A DNA stretch of 64,000 bases from the NCBI GenBank assembly GCA_947450475.1, contig CANFVK010000001.1:248001-312000 (forward strand), read 5' to 3'. Both the position numbers and the translations under genes were made by a program. Shown here in pieces: positions 55,201 to 63,917 of this stretch. The notes beneath the pieces were generated by a model, which saw only the letters and a list, made by a program, of their open reading frames with translations, was not told the origin of the DNA and did no database searches. How positions within the stretch are numbered: position 1 is the stretch's first letter; every line of letters begins with the position of its first letter. The stretch comes from Bacteriovoracaceae bacterium. Lineage in GTDB: Bacteria; Bdellovibrionota; Bacteriovoracia; Bacteriovoracales; Bacteriovoracaceae.

Positions 55201-56610
55201 ATGAATTTAAAGTTTACACTTATACTTCTTCTCCTCGTATGTCCATCTTGGAGCAATGCTCAAGAAAATTCACCTCTTTATAAAAGTCAAAAGAATAGCA
55301 ACTTTGATTGGGGAAATATAGACATCACTAAATTTCTGTCCTTGAGTGCGTGGAAAGACCAAAGCGAAGAAAGAGCTCTAAACCCCAATTGGCAAAAAAA
55401 TTTCAGAGAAAGAGAAAATAAAGAAATTGTTGGGCATTTCTTTCAATGTGTTGGTCAATGTCGTATCGATCGTGGTGATAGTTTTTTTAATCCAAGTTTT
55501 AGGAGTTCTATTTTTGAAGGAGACGAAATTCAAACAACTGGGGAGAGCTTCGCTTGGATTTTTCTTCTAGATGGAACAATGATTAGGCTTGCAACTGATT
55601 CTTCTGTAACAATTAATGAGTTAAATATTGGAGCTAGAGAAAATTTTATTAATGCCAGAATAAATTATGGAAATGTTTTATGGCTATCAAGAAAGTTAGA
55701 TCTTTATGAAGAGAAAAATATTAGGGAAACAGATGTCTTATTTAATCCACTCGCCCTCTACGAAGCCCAGCCTGTGCCAGACAGGAAGCCCTATAAAGAA
55801 GACCAGTTGTTGGGAATGGTCGAAGAAAAGATGACTCATTTAAATCAATATAAAAATTTAAATAAATTGATTGAAGATAATAATAAATTAATAAAAGAAA
55901 AACCCAGTTATGCGTTTATTGTCATGCCTAATGCAACAGTCTCAGGCTACCGACCGGAAATAGATGCAGTATGCTTGATTGGTGGAAAGACCTATCTCAA
56001 AAACCGATCATCAAAACTTTTAGGTTTAAAAACTGAAAAGTCAGATGATGAAATTAAAATTCAAATGCGGGGTTTCGAAAATAAAGAGATGATTAGTCTC
56101 GAGTCAGACAAATGGTTTTCAATAGATGAAAAAGGAAAACTGATTTCAACTGAAGAGGAACATAGTCACTGGTTATCCATGGGTGAATTAATAACTCGCA
56201 ACATTCCAAGTCTTATGGTGGCCAGAGAGCTGATGATTCAAAAATATTCGGATGTCATTTTTAATGAAAAGATTGATCCCAAAGAACTGATTGCGACTTA
56301 CGGTTACCGTAAATGGGGAGTCCTGAAGTCAGAAGATGGTAAAAAATCAGATATGCAACTTCATCTGGAATTTATTCAAGAATACTCTAGAAGAATTGAA
56401 ACCACTAATCTGGTGGCTTCATCAAAATTTTCAGATCGTTTGAAAAGTCGAGGAGAGTCTATGAACATTGTAGAGTATGGCAATAGTTACTTCATCAAGC
56501 CACTCAATAAATACTATTCATACGAAGACTACTCAGATGATACAGAAGATGGCAAAATATTGAATTCAACGACTAAAAATATTTGGAAGCGGATGCATGG
56601 GATCAGATAA
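55201..56610 (+). CDS. Exported FecR-domain protein
   Basis: The protein (469 residues) has a signal peptide ending near SWSNA. It then has a FecR domain at about residues 80-160, with RIDRGDSFFNPSFR, IFEGDEIQTTGESFAWIFLLDGT and IRLATDSSVTINE. FecR domains of exported proteins, without an adjacent sigma factor, are thought to bind surface or cell-wall ligands. The C-terminal half is unassigned. ATG 55201 is chosen because it begins the signal peptide; TTG at 55150 would bury it. The last 14 bases overlap maf. Confidence 0.75.
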   Translation: MNLKFTLILLLLVCPSWSNAQENSPLYKSQKNSNFDWGNIDITKFLSLSAWKDQSEERALNPNWQKNFRERENKEIVGHFFQCVGQCRIDRGDSFFNPSFRSSIFEGDEIQTTGESFAWIFLLDGTMIRLATDSSVTINELNIGARENFINARINYGNVLWLSRKLDLYEEKNIRETDVLFNPLALYEAQPVPDRKPYKEDQLLGMVEEKMTHLNQYKNLNKLIEDNNKLIKEKPSYAFIVMPNATVSGYRPEIDAVCLIGGKTYLKNRSSKLLGLKTEKSDDEIKIQMRGFENKEMISLESDKWFSIDEKGKLISTEEEHSHWLSMGELITRNIPSLMVARELMIQKYSDVIFNEKIDPKELIATYGYRKWGVLKSEDGKKSDMQLHLEFIQEYSRRIETTNLVASSKFSDRLKSRGESMNIVEYGNSYFIKPLNKYYSYEDYSDDTEDGKILNSTTKNIWKRMHGIR

Positions 56611-57217
56611 ATTTAACCTTATATTGGGAAGTCAAAGCCCAAGAAGAAAAGAATTACTCACTTGGCTGAATATTCGCTTTAAAATTGTCACTGCTGATAT
56701 TGATGAGATATCCAAAGAAACTGAGCCTGAAAATGTAGCAATGGATTTGGCGAGCCAGAAAGGTAAAGCCGTTTTTTTAAAAGTTCCTAAGGATCAATCG
56801 CCAGTATTTATAATTTCATCAGATACCATTGTTGTCTATCAAGGAAAAATTTATGGAAAACCTAAAGATAAAGATGAAGCGAGATTAATTCTTAGCGAGC
56901 TATCCAGTCACACCCACAGGGTAATAACGGGAGTTAGTTTTTATTTTTTTGATATTTCGACTAATAAAATGCGAGAGCATCTTTTTTTTGATTCAACCTT
57001 TGTTTCCTTTAATGAGATTACCGAAGATTTAATGGGTCATTATCTAGAAACTGGAGATTCACTCGATAAGGCCGGTGCTTACGGAATTCAAGGACCGAGT
57101 TTGACTTTTATTTCAGCGATAGAGGGAAGCTATTCTAATGTTGTTGGGTTTCCTTTGGATAAAATTATTAGTGAGATCCGTATTATTCTTGGAGATAATT
57201 GGAGAAAAAGATTTTGA
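56597..57217 (+). CDS. maf: Maf-family nucleoside triphosphate pyrophosphatase
   Basis: Maf proteins hydrolyse dTTP, UTP or modified nucleotides and may clean the nucleotide pool. The 206-residue protein has the N-terminal LILGSQSPRRKELL, the SSDTIVVYQGKIYGKPKD region with its catalytic Asp, THRVITGVSF and the late GAYGIQGPSLTFI motif, all present. The start overlaps the FecR-domain gene by 14 bases. DUF167 follows with a stop/start overlap. Confidence 0.95.
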   Translation: MGSDKFNLILGSQSPRRKELLTWLNIRFKIVTADIDEISKETEPENVAMDLASQKGKAVFLKVPKDQSPVFIISSDTIVVYQGKIYGKPKDKDEARLILSELSSHTHRVITGVSFYFFDISTNKMREHLFFDSTFVSFNEITEDLMGHYLETGDSLDKAGAYGIQGPSLTFISAIEGSYSNVVGFPLDKIISEIRIILGDNWRKRF

Positions 57218-57570
57218 TTTCATCGCTATTAAATCTTCTTACTGCAAAAAATCTAATTTATAAAAAAATTGAATCAACGGATAAGGCCTGCATTTTTGAA
57301 TTTGATGTTTGGGCCAAACCAGGAGCTCGATTTGAGAAAAGTTTTATCTCCAATGAGGGGGTTTTGGTCATACAAACTAAAGCCATACCGGTTGAGGGTG
57401 AAGCCAATCAAGCTATCATTGATAAATTATCTGAAATCTTTGGAGTAAGTCGGGGAAATGTTGAAATTATTCGCGGTGAAAAATCTAGAGTTAAAAGAAT
57501 AAAACTAATGTTGGAAATCACCGCGAATAAATCTATTAAATTCTATCAGCAAAAATTCACTTCGATTTGA
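57214..57570 (+). CDS. DUF167 (YggU) family protein
   Basis: The 118-residue product has the DUF167 signature AKPGARFEKSFI, IQTKAIPVEGEANQAIID and VEIIRGEKSRVKRIKL. The family is a small alpha/beta fold with unknown role. TTG at 57214 overlaps the maf stop in a TTGA arrangement and has GGAG upstream; TTG at 57199 would add five residues. It is co-expressed with maf. Its 3' end overlaps the convergent 59-residue gene by 14 bases. Confidence 0.85.
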   Translation: MISSLLNLLTAKNLIYKKIESTDKACIFEFDVWAKPGARFEKSFISNEGVLVIQTKAIPVEGEANQAIIDKLSEIFGVSRGNVEIIRGEKSRVKRIKLMLEITANKSIKFYQQKFTSI

Positions 57571-57736
57571 GGCCGATAGGTTTAAGACTAGAGTTCTTTT
57601 TGATTGATCGATTAGGTCTTAAACTAAGGGGTTTCATGACCTTAACTTTACGCTCTTCAAAAACATTATTTTTATTTTCAATAGAATTGTTGTTAGAAAT
57701 TTTTTTTGTAGAAATTGTTTGTGTTTCAGTTGTCAT
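57557..57736 (-). CDS. 59-residue basic protein of unknown function
   Basis: On the minus strand an ATG at 57736, with a GAGGA ribosome-binding site seven bases upstream, opens 59 codons. It starts MTTETQTISTKK and ends in a basic, proline-containing tail with Arg/Lys at most turns (PLSLRPNRSIKKN). It is too short for common ORF cut-offs. Good initiation signals and biased composition support a real gene. It could be nucleic-acid binding from its charge; no family is recognised. Confidence 0.6.
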   Translation of the reverse strand: MTTETQTISTKKISNNNSIENKNNVFEERKVKVMKPLSLRPNRSIKKNSSLKPIGLKSK

Positions 57737-57823
57737 GATTGTCCTCTTTGTTAATTGTTGTTTTGGTTTTTAAGCCTTTTTAGGGGCAACCTTTCCAACC
57801 ATTAGCAAAGAGTCTTATGTGCT

Positions 57824-58011
57824 CTATGCATTGGGTTCTAGAAAAGCTACCTCAAGTTTAAAGTAGTCTTCAATACCTTCTCCTTTAGGGTTCAATCCCG
57901 AGTGAATTGCTTCAACATATCGGCAATGAACGGGTTGTTCTTAAGGCAATTGTAACATGACCTTACATTTTTTTCTAGCTGGCCCCATTGAGGCAAAGTT
58001 TCCCGCATCAT
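57824..58011 (-). pseudogene. Possible decayed gene with a frameshift
   Basis: In the 390-base gap upstream of the large membrane protein, the minus strand has a 39-codon frame from ATG 58011 to TGA 57894-57892 (contains RSCYNCLKNNPFIADM). A second frame overlaps it by about 40 bases and runs on to TAG 57826-57824 (contains SGLNPKGEGIEDYFKLEVAF). Both look like protein, and a shift near 57920 would join them. I do not recognise the family. Random sequence is the alternative. Confidence 0.3.
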
Positions 58012-58125
58012 GCTAGATTGTAACTATTTGAAATATATGGCATCCTACCAAGGTTTTACCCACTAATTATTACGTAGTCTAGGCCATGCCGTGATTGACA
58101 AGCCTGAGAGAAATAGAAGTTAATC

Positions 58126-59418
58126 GTGAAAATTATATTGATAAAAATGGATAATATTTTTGATTCTACACTGGTGGTGATTGCTGCCAGTTTAGCGTGC
58201 CTCATATTCATGATTTTTGTAATTGAATTTTCCTTGCAAAGTTTTCATTATTCTCTGATAGGGTTTGATTCAATCATAAAGCATTTCTTAATCTTGTTGG
58301 TTTTTTTTGGTGCCAGTATTGGCCAAAAGAAAACGCCCGAGCTCAAGTCTAGGATGATCTTAACTTTTAAAATGTGTGTCATTTTCATCGCATTGCTTTG
58401 GGCGGTTAAATCCAGTTTTGATTTTAAGTCAGAAGAAATAACTTTTAGCAGACTCGATGAAAGCGGAGTTCAGACTGGGAAATTAGCTCTTGTTTTGCCC
58501 TTAGGCTTTTTCTTGATTATGAGTCGATTTTTTACCCGCAACTTGTTGTCTATAAAGTCTGATCTTATAAAGTTGGAGATTCAAACCTTTCATTATTTAA
58601 TTGTCACGGCCATGATTGTTTCTTTCGTCTTGAGATTTGAGGACTCTACATTTTCAATGGAAATTTATCAAATCGCATCTTGGCGTCTGCTAACCCTCAT
58701 ACCATTGAGTGCCATAGTTTTATTTTTTTTGGCAAATATATTCAGCGATTTTGTGGCACTTCTTTGCTTAGGAATCCTCTTTCCTAGTTTTTGTCTCTTT
58801 ATTTTCTTCTCGCAAATAAGTGATGTAAACGCATTCCATTTTCTTCAAGCATCGTTATTGCCCCTTACAGTGTGTATCTTCATTTTTTTTGCTATCTTCT
58901 CTCGCAAATGGTCAATAAACAAGAGTGGGCCTAAGCCAAAAAGTTCCTGGCTATCATTGGTCCGTGAAATATACAAAAAGACTTTTACAAAGGCGATGAG
59001 AGAATCTGGATCTAGTTTGTTAAAGTATTTATGCATTTTTGCAATTACAATTATGATTGAAGATGAAGCTGAAAAATTCCAACTGAACCAATTATTAAAA
59101 TTTTATCTGTCAGAAAAGTTGAGCTTCCTGTTTTTTCTAGATGCCTTTTTGCTGATTGCTGGGTTTTATTTTGAAAGCATTGATGTTTTTATCATCTTGT
59201 TGCCGTTGATTCATTTCCTGGGGCAAATTTACAAAGTTGACATGATTCAATTGGGAGTTCTCCTTTTGCTTAATTTAGCAGCGAGTTTAAGCTTCAAAAA
59301 GGCATATAGTATGAAAAAAGAACTTCACTCTAGAGACATTTTCTATTTGATTTTATTGGTTTTTAATTTGATGATATTTACATATGTATCTCCACAGCGT
59401 TTTGTATGGTTAAAGTAA
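58126..59418 (+). CDS. Polytopic membrane protein, weakly TRAP-permease-like
   Basis: The 430-residue protein has 10-12 predicted membrane segments. The first 100 residues resemble TRAP small permease DctQ (IIKHFLILLVFFGASIGQKK). The segment near residue 360 (FESIDVFIILLPLIHFLG then DMIQLGVLLLLNLAASL) resembles the large-permease DctM pattern, but the PPVG motif that normally follows is missing. It could be a fused, altered TRAP membrane unit or an unrelated transporter. GTG 58126 is used; ATG 58147 is the alternative. The next gene starts three bases downstream. Confidence 0.55.
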   Translation: MKIILIKMDNIFDSTLVVIAASLACLIFMIFVIEFSLQSFHYSLIGFDSIIKHFLILLVFFGASIGQKKTPELKSRMILTFKMCVIFIALLWAVKSSFDFKSEEITFSRLDESGVQTGKLALVLPLGFFLIMSRFFTRNLLSIKSDLIKLEIQTFHYLIVTAMIVSFVLRFEDSTFSMEIYQIASWRLLTLIPLSAIVLFFLANIFSDFVALLCLGILFPSFCLFIFFSQISDVNAFHFLQASLLPLTVCIFIFFAIFSRKWSINKSGPKPKSSWLSLVREIYKKTFTKAMRESGSSLLKYLCIFAITIMIEDEAEKFQLNQLLKFYLSEKLSFLFFLDAFLLIAGFYFESIDVFIILLPLIHFLGQIYKVDMIQLGVLLLLNLAASLSFKKAYSMKKELHSRDIFYLILLVFNLMIFTYVSPQRFVWLK

Positions 59419-59421
59419 AGA

Positions 59422-61029
59422 ATGAAAATAAATAAGACATTATTTTTATTAGTCATGCTGTTCACATTTAACTTGCCTGATTCTATTGCTAAGAATTTTG
59501 AACAAGAGCATTTAGATTCCTACTATCGTGGTTTATTTATTGGAGAGAAGAAAACTCAAAACTATCATGGCCCCTTAGATCCTCGATCAACATTTGACGA
59601 TGAGAACGGGGACTTATGGCTCCTTGATGATCAATTTAGTAATCATTATTTAAACAATGAAATTCAACCCGATGCCCTTTCTCTACATGAGTTTTGGTTC
59701 AAAAAAGTTAAAGAAAAGTCGATTTGTCCGGACCTTGTTCTCGGCGAGAATTTAGACTATATACGCTATCTCTACAGACTCCTAAGTATTAGTTACCTCT
59801 TTGAGTCAATGAAAATTAATCATAAAGCTAGTCAGGAGTTAGGCTTTAAAAATATTTGTTCGTTAAACTTTAAAGATGTCTTGGGAGACTGCAAGCCACA
59901 AAGTGTAGATATGAATAAATTCTATGACAGAGTTTATGGAAAATTTGCCAATGAAATCTCAAAAATTAATGTCACTGCTTTGAGCAAAAAGGATATTGCA
60001 TTGTGGATCGATGGGTTGCAGCGATCTACTTCATTAACCATAGACCCCGTCTATTCGAGACTTTATGACTGGTGTTTGGCAAAGAAAAAAAGCTGTAAAA
60101 ATGTAAGCTTAGATGAAATTAAAAATGCTCTTTCTGCTTTTTGTGCCTCTGATGGTGAGCTTATTCAAAAACTTTGCTCTGAAAAAGATTCTCTTTTTGG
60201 GGTTTCATACTCAGAAAAAGCCACAGAGCTAATTCAAAGCTCCAATGCTTTTAAACTCATTAACCAAAATGGAATGGGTGAGGATTGCTTGCGAAGATAT
60301 GTAAAAATTTTTTCACCAAAAGAAATCCAATATGGAATTTTAAATAAGCAATTCCCACTTATTTTTTCAAAACTAACCAGAGAAGGTAGCAGGTATTTAC
60401 AAGGCGAGTTGTTTCTTCCTGGGGCCTTAAAAGAATTTGACATGAAAGGTTTAAATGATTTCTTGGCAGCCCTTAAGCCGCCAAAAGCGGAACCTGTCGC
60501 TTTACTCATACCAAAGCCTAAAATGAAACCCAAACCAATTCCAAAACCTGTAGTTACCAAGGTTGTAGCAGTTCCCAAACCTGAATCAGTTCCAATGGTA
60601 ATCGTAGATCCTCCAAAACCAAAAGTATCAGAGTTTGAAAGGGCCGTCTCTGAGCGCGAAAGTAAAAATCTTGAAACTTTGTCGATAAGCATGGATAAGT
60701 TTCGAGATGATTTTGAATTCTCAGCTCAAATGATTAATGATCTTTCTTCTCCAATTAAAAAATTTCAGACTAGATCAGCTCTTAATGATATGAAGTCTTT
60801 TGATAAGTTAGGAAGCGCCGAAGCCCCAGTTGGTTTAATTTTTTTGAAATACCTTATAGACACTGACAATCATCAAGGTCTATTTAATATTATATCTGTT
60901 TTAGGTGAAAAATTTTATGTCTCAAACGATCTTGAGAAAATAGAAAGACCAGTTTTCATTGAACTTCGAAACGACACGTCTACCAAAAATCACTGGCAAA
61001 TCATTATTTGTAAATCTCAAAAAAAATAG
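59422..61029 (+). CDS. Exported proline-rich protein of unknown function
   Basis: The 535-residue protein has a signal peptide (LFLLVMLFTFNLPDSIA). It has an N-terminal helical domain with several cysteines (CPDL, CSLNF, CKPQS, CLAKKKSC), a Pro/Lys-rich linker at about residues 360-405 (PKPKMKPKPIPKPV) and a C-terminal domain. It is coupled to the membrane protein gene by a three-base gap, so they probably act together across the inner membrane and periplasm. I do not recognise a family. Confidence 0.6.
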   Translation: MKINKTLFLLVMLFTFNLPDSIAKNFEQEHLDSYYRGLFIGEKKTQNYHGPLDPRSTFDDENGDLWLLDDQFSNHYLNNEIQPDALSLHEFWFKKVKEKSICPDLVLGENLDYIRYLYRLLSISYLFESMKINHKASQELGFKNICSLNFKDVLGDCKPQSVDMNKFYDRVYGKFANEISKINVTALSKKDIALWIDGLQRSTSLTIDPVYSRLYDWCLAKKKSCKNVSLDEIKNALSAFCASDGELIQKLCSEKDSLFGVSYSEKATELIQSSNAFKLINQNGMGEDCLRRYVKIFSPKEIQYGILNKQFPLIFSKLTREGSRYLQGELFLPGALKEFDMKGLNDFLAALKPPKAEPVALLIPKPKMKPKPIPKPVVTKVVAVPKPESVPMVIVDPPKPKVSEFERAVSERESKNLETLSISMDKFRDDFEFSAQMINDLSSPIKKFQTRSALNDMKSFDKLGSAEAPVGLIFLKYLIDTDNHQGLFNIISVLGEKFYVSNDLEKIERPVFIELRNDTSTKNHWQIIICKSQKK

Positions 61030-61049
61030 CCCCAGAAGATATCTGGGGC
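61022..61049 (-). terminator. Rho-independent terminator for the minus-strand lipoprotein gene
   Basis: GCCCCAGA (61029-61036) and TCTGGGGC (61042-61049) form an 8-bp stem. On the minus strand it is followed by TATTTTTT, which lies in the last codons of the convergent plus-strand gene. Confidence 0.85.
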
Positions 61050-61059
61050 AGGCAAATGT

Positions 61060-61707
61060 TTAGAATTTAGCAGAGTAGGCTTTTAGCTGAGATTGAACAT
61101 TGGCGTTCATATCTAGCATTAAAAGAATTCCGGAGTTTTCACCGTTGGAATCTTGCCCGACAAGTGAAATATTACCAATTCGATTTGAACCTGTGTAGTA
61201 TCTAGCCGTGATAATCGAGTTGCCAATTCCAAGATTTTTTATTGGCAAAAAGACTCCAAATAATTTTGGACCTAGATAGACGCTTATGCCCTTGAATTTT
61301 TCAATAGAGAAGGCAACAGCTGGAAGTCTCCCACCTGCAACACCAGGTAATGCACGTCCGCCAGGTAACGATTGAGGATCAAGCGTTTGTAAATTGGTGT
61401 TGAGGGCATCTTTGAGGGAAATGTTTAGCGCAAGAAGAGTTCCCGATGATTGAAGATCAGGTGAGATCTCTAAATAAGAATTGGCATATTTGGGAATGTT
61501 GTAGCGAAGGCCTCCATCAAGTTGAATACTTTGGAAAACCATAGAAATGAGCACACTGTCTTGAACCAGTTTGACACTCATGTTTTGTATGCCAGGAACC
61601 TGAATGTTGGAAGCACTGGTTCCGCTTCCACAAGAAGTGGAAAACAGTCCAATCGCAAGAGTCGTCATGAGAAGTAGAAGCTTTGTTTTTGTGAAGATTA
61701 ACTTCAT
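61060..61707 (-). CDS. Predicted lipoprotein of unknown function
   Basis: The product (215 residues from ATG 61707, which has AGGA upstream) has a signal peptide ending LFSTSC; the lipobox is weak because the residue three before the cysteine is Thr rather than Leu, Val or Ile. The mature region is beta-rich with hydrophobic strands (VLISMVFQSIQL, SIITARYYTG) and no cysteines besides the lipid-linked one. No family is recognised. A start at 61770 would add 21 residues before the signal. Confidence 0.65.
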   Translation of the reverse strand: MKLIFTKTKLLLLMTTLAIGLFSTSCGSGTSASNIQVPGIQNMSVKLVQDSVLISMVFQSIQLDGGLRYNIPKYANSYLEISPDLQSSGTLLALNISLKDALNTNLQTLDPQSLPGGRALPGVAGGRLPAVAFSIEKFKGISVYLGPKLFGVFLPIKNLGIGNSIITARYYTGSNRIGNISLVGQDSNGENSGILLMLDMNANVQSQLKAYSAKF

Positions 61708-61868
61708 AAATATCCTAAAAGCTTGTTGCAAATTTTTCTTAGCTTCTTCAAGCTTCAGCGTACGTACCACAGAAAACTCGCAATCGTATTTTGAACAAGA
61801 CTGAGCTTAGAAGCAATTGTGAATGGGATCAAGCAGATGAGAAGGTCTTCTAATTCTAGGTATTTATT

Positions 61869-61899
61869 AAGTGGGCATCTTTTTTAAATATGCCCACTT
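61869..61899. terminator. Hairpin downstream of the porin gene
   Basis: AAGTGGGCAT (61869-61878) and ATGCCCACTT (61890-61899) form a perfect 10-bp stem. On the plus strand TTGTTGTT follows and on the minus strand AATAAATA, so it probably ends the porin message, but with a weak T-run. Confidence 0.55.
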
Positions 61900-61932
61900 T
61901 TGTTGTTATAACAAAATAATGATCATGAATTT

Positions 61933-63108
61933 TTAGTAAAGTGCATTTAAAGTTAAACTTCCTGCATGGTCCTCGTTATCACCAAAAAATGATCCGTAAG
62001 CTGCAGCAACATTTAAATTTTTTGAAACAGTATACTTTGCAGTGGCATCGAGGACAGTGTTTGATTCAATTTTGGTTGAGAGATAAGTCGGAAGAATTTT
62101 AGCAAATCCTCCGCCTATTGAAGCTGAAAAATCATTTGTAATGTTTTTGGTAATCTTCACCATGTGAAGAGATTCATCTCCGTGAGTATTTCCCAAGCTA
62201 GTTCCAATTGATCTTAAACTAATTAGTGATTGGTTGTGATCTGGATTATTATTGATAATGCTTGAAAGAGTATCAAAACCAGTTGCAATAAAGCCACCTT
62301 TCATTGTGAAAATGGATTGATAATCAACTTTGGCTAATCCAAAATCTTTTGTTATGCGGATAGCAGCTGAATGATGAGCATCCTTGTAAAGAACTGTACC
62401 ACCCCATAATACAGAATAGTAGCCATTTACTTCAACACCAAAAACATTTGCATTAAATTGAGGTGTAAATTGTTTAATATTATCTAGGCTTAATAATGGA
62501 GTTGGCGAAGTTTGGTGAAAATAACCAAATTGAAGAGCGTACTTAAACATTGGAATGCTACCGTAGTAATCAAGAGTTATCATGTCTGTATCGTCTTTAC
62601 CATTGTTAAGAACGCCCTCACTTCTTTTATCGTATGCAATAGCGAAGAGATCATAGTTGGGCATTAATTTTGCGACTTGAATCCGATCGCGTCGGTCATC
62701 ACAAGTTAAAAAACATCCGGGAGTTGTCACCGCGTGGCGACCAGCTGAATAGATCCAAGAATCTTGAGTGTATTCAATTATTGCGTGATCTAAGTGAGTC
62801 GCATTGCCATTACCTGTACCGTCTTCATTCTTTCCACCAACAGCAGTTCCACCTACAGCTACTGATTTATGGTAATCACCTTCCCAGTTCTCTGCGGCTA
62901 AAACTAGACCTGTTTTAAGTGTTAGGTGTTCATCAGCTTTAGCATCAACATTGACCCTTAAGAATTGGGCAAAAGCCTGAGTTTGGGAGGGGCCTGTGCC
63001 ATTTAAAAAATAACCGCGAACATAGGCATCTCCAGAAACATTAAACTTTGTTTCTGCCTGAAGGCTAAGGGCAAAAAGTCCTAGGGCAAGCCAAATTATT
63101 TTTGTCAT
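61933..63108 (-). CDS. Outer-membrane porin-like protein
   Basis: The 391-residue product has a signal peptide (IIWLALGLFALSLQA, cleaved near residue 18). A 16-18 strand beta-barrel composition follows: alternating Tyr/Phe/Thr strands such as FNVSGDAYVRGYF and a C-terminal SLTLNALY with terminal aromatic residue. AGGAGA precedes ATG 63108. Solute specificity is unknown. The regulated, well-separated position and hairpin suggest a stand-alone, well-expressed gene. Alginate-type or Bdellovibrio-type major outer-membrane protein are possibilities. Confidence 0.75.
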   Translation of the reverse strand: MTKIIWLALGLFALSLQAETKFNVSGDAYVRGYFLNGTGPSQTQAFAQFLRVNVDAKADEHLTLKTGLVLAAENWEGDYHKSVAVGGTAVGGKNEDGTGNGNATHLDHAIIEYTQDSWIYSAGRHAVTTPGCFLTCDDRRDRIQVAKLMPNYDLFAIAYDKRSEGVLNNGKDDTDMITLDYYGSIPMFKYALQFGYFHQTSPTPLLSLDNIKQFTPQFNANVFGVEVNGYYSVLWGGTVLYKDAHHSAAIRITKDFGLAKVDYQSIFTMKGGFIATGFDTLSSIINNNPDHNQSLISLRSIGTSLGNTHGDESLHMVKITKNITNDFSASIGGGFAKILPTYLSTKIESNTVLDATAKYTVSKNLNVAAAYGSFFGDNEDHAGSLTLNALY

Positions 63109-63180
63109 GAAATTCTCCTATAAAAATTTGTTTTGAGATTGAATTAACCTCTACTGATCGTCAAGAATCAGTGCGACGAT

Positions 63181-63843
63181 TTAGCGTAATAAAAAATTCT
63201 TTATTTCTAGGGAATGGAGAATTTCTTCAGAATGGGCAAAGCCCGTTATTCTAACGACTAAGGCGCCGCTGGCTATGGCCGATTTAAGTCCAGTCGGTGA
63301 GTCTTCGAAGATTAGTGTGCGTTCGGGAGTGGATTGCAATCTCCTCATACCTTCTAGATAGGGTTGGGGGTGTGGTTTCGTGAGCAGAGTTTGACCACGA
63401 CCCATTTTCAAATCAACAAATGGTTCAATCGCAAAGCAGTTCAAAGTACTATCTACTACAATGTCCTCGCTGGCGCTTATGACTGCAATTTTTTTATTAT
63501 GAAACTTTAGGTATTCGAAAAATTCAAAAAGTCCTGGAGTAACGTAACTTGATTTTTCTTCTGGCCTTAACTGGTCAAAAATTTTAACAAGGTGAAGATT
63601 TTTTTGTTCGATTGTCTGCTCTAGTTGTTCATCGTTTAAATGTGGACAAGTCAGCTTGAGGACATCGATATCAGTCATTCCGTAGTATTTGGCAAGACAG
63701 GATTCAAGATCCAGTTCAATGCCCATTTCGTTTAGTACCATAACTGCTGCTTTGGCATGAAGTGGTTCTGTATTGACCATAGTTCCATCCATATCAAATA
63801 TAATGGAGTCGACGGCCGCTACCAGAGTTTTTAAGTCGGTCAT
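63181..63843 (-). CDS. HAD-family phosphatase (beta-phosphoglucomutase-like subfamily)
   Basis: The 220-residue enzyme has the HAD nucleophile motif D17-x-D19 in IIFDMDGTMVNTEP, a helical cap of about 70 residues, motif II in IAVISASEDI, a Lys in TKPHPQPY and motif IV FEDSPTGLKSA. Subfamily features fit phosphoglucomutase/sugar-phosphatase-like HADs. The substrate is not predictable. It lies between the porin and a gene running off the right edge. Confidence 0.88.
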   Translation of the reverse strand: MTDLKTLVAAVDSIIFDMDGTMVNTEPLHAKAAVMVLNEMGIELDLESCLAKYYGMTDIDVLKLTCPHLNDEQLEQTIEQKNLHLVKIFDQLRPEEKSSYVTPGLFEFFEYLKFHNKKIAVISASEDIVVDSTLNCFAIEPFVDLKMGRGQTLLTKPHPQPYLEGMRRLQSTPERTLIFEDSPTGLKSAIASGALVVRITGFAHSEEILHSLEIKNFLLR

Positions 63844-63917
63844 TTGGGGATTCCTTGCCCAATAATAATTTAATGATAATTCAGTTATTATATTAATAGA
63901 GATCGAAGGGACACACT

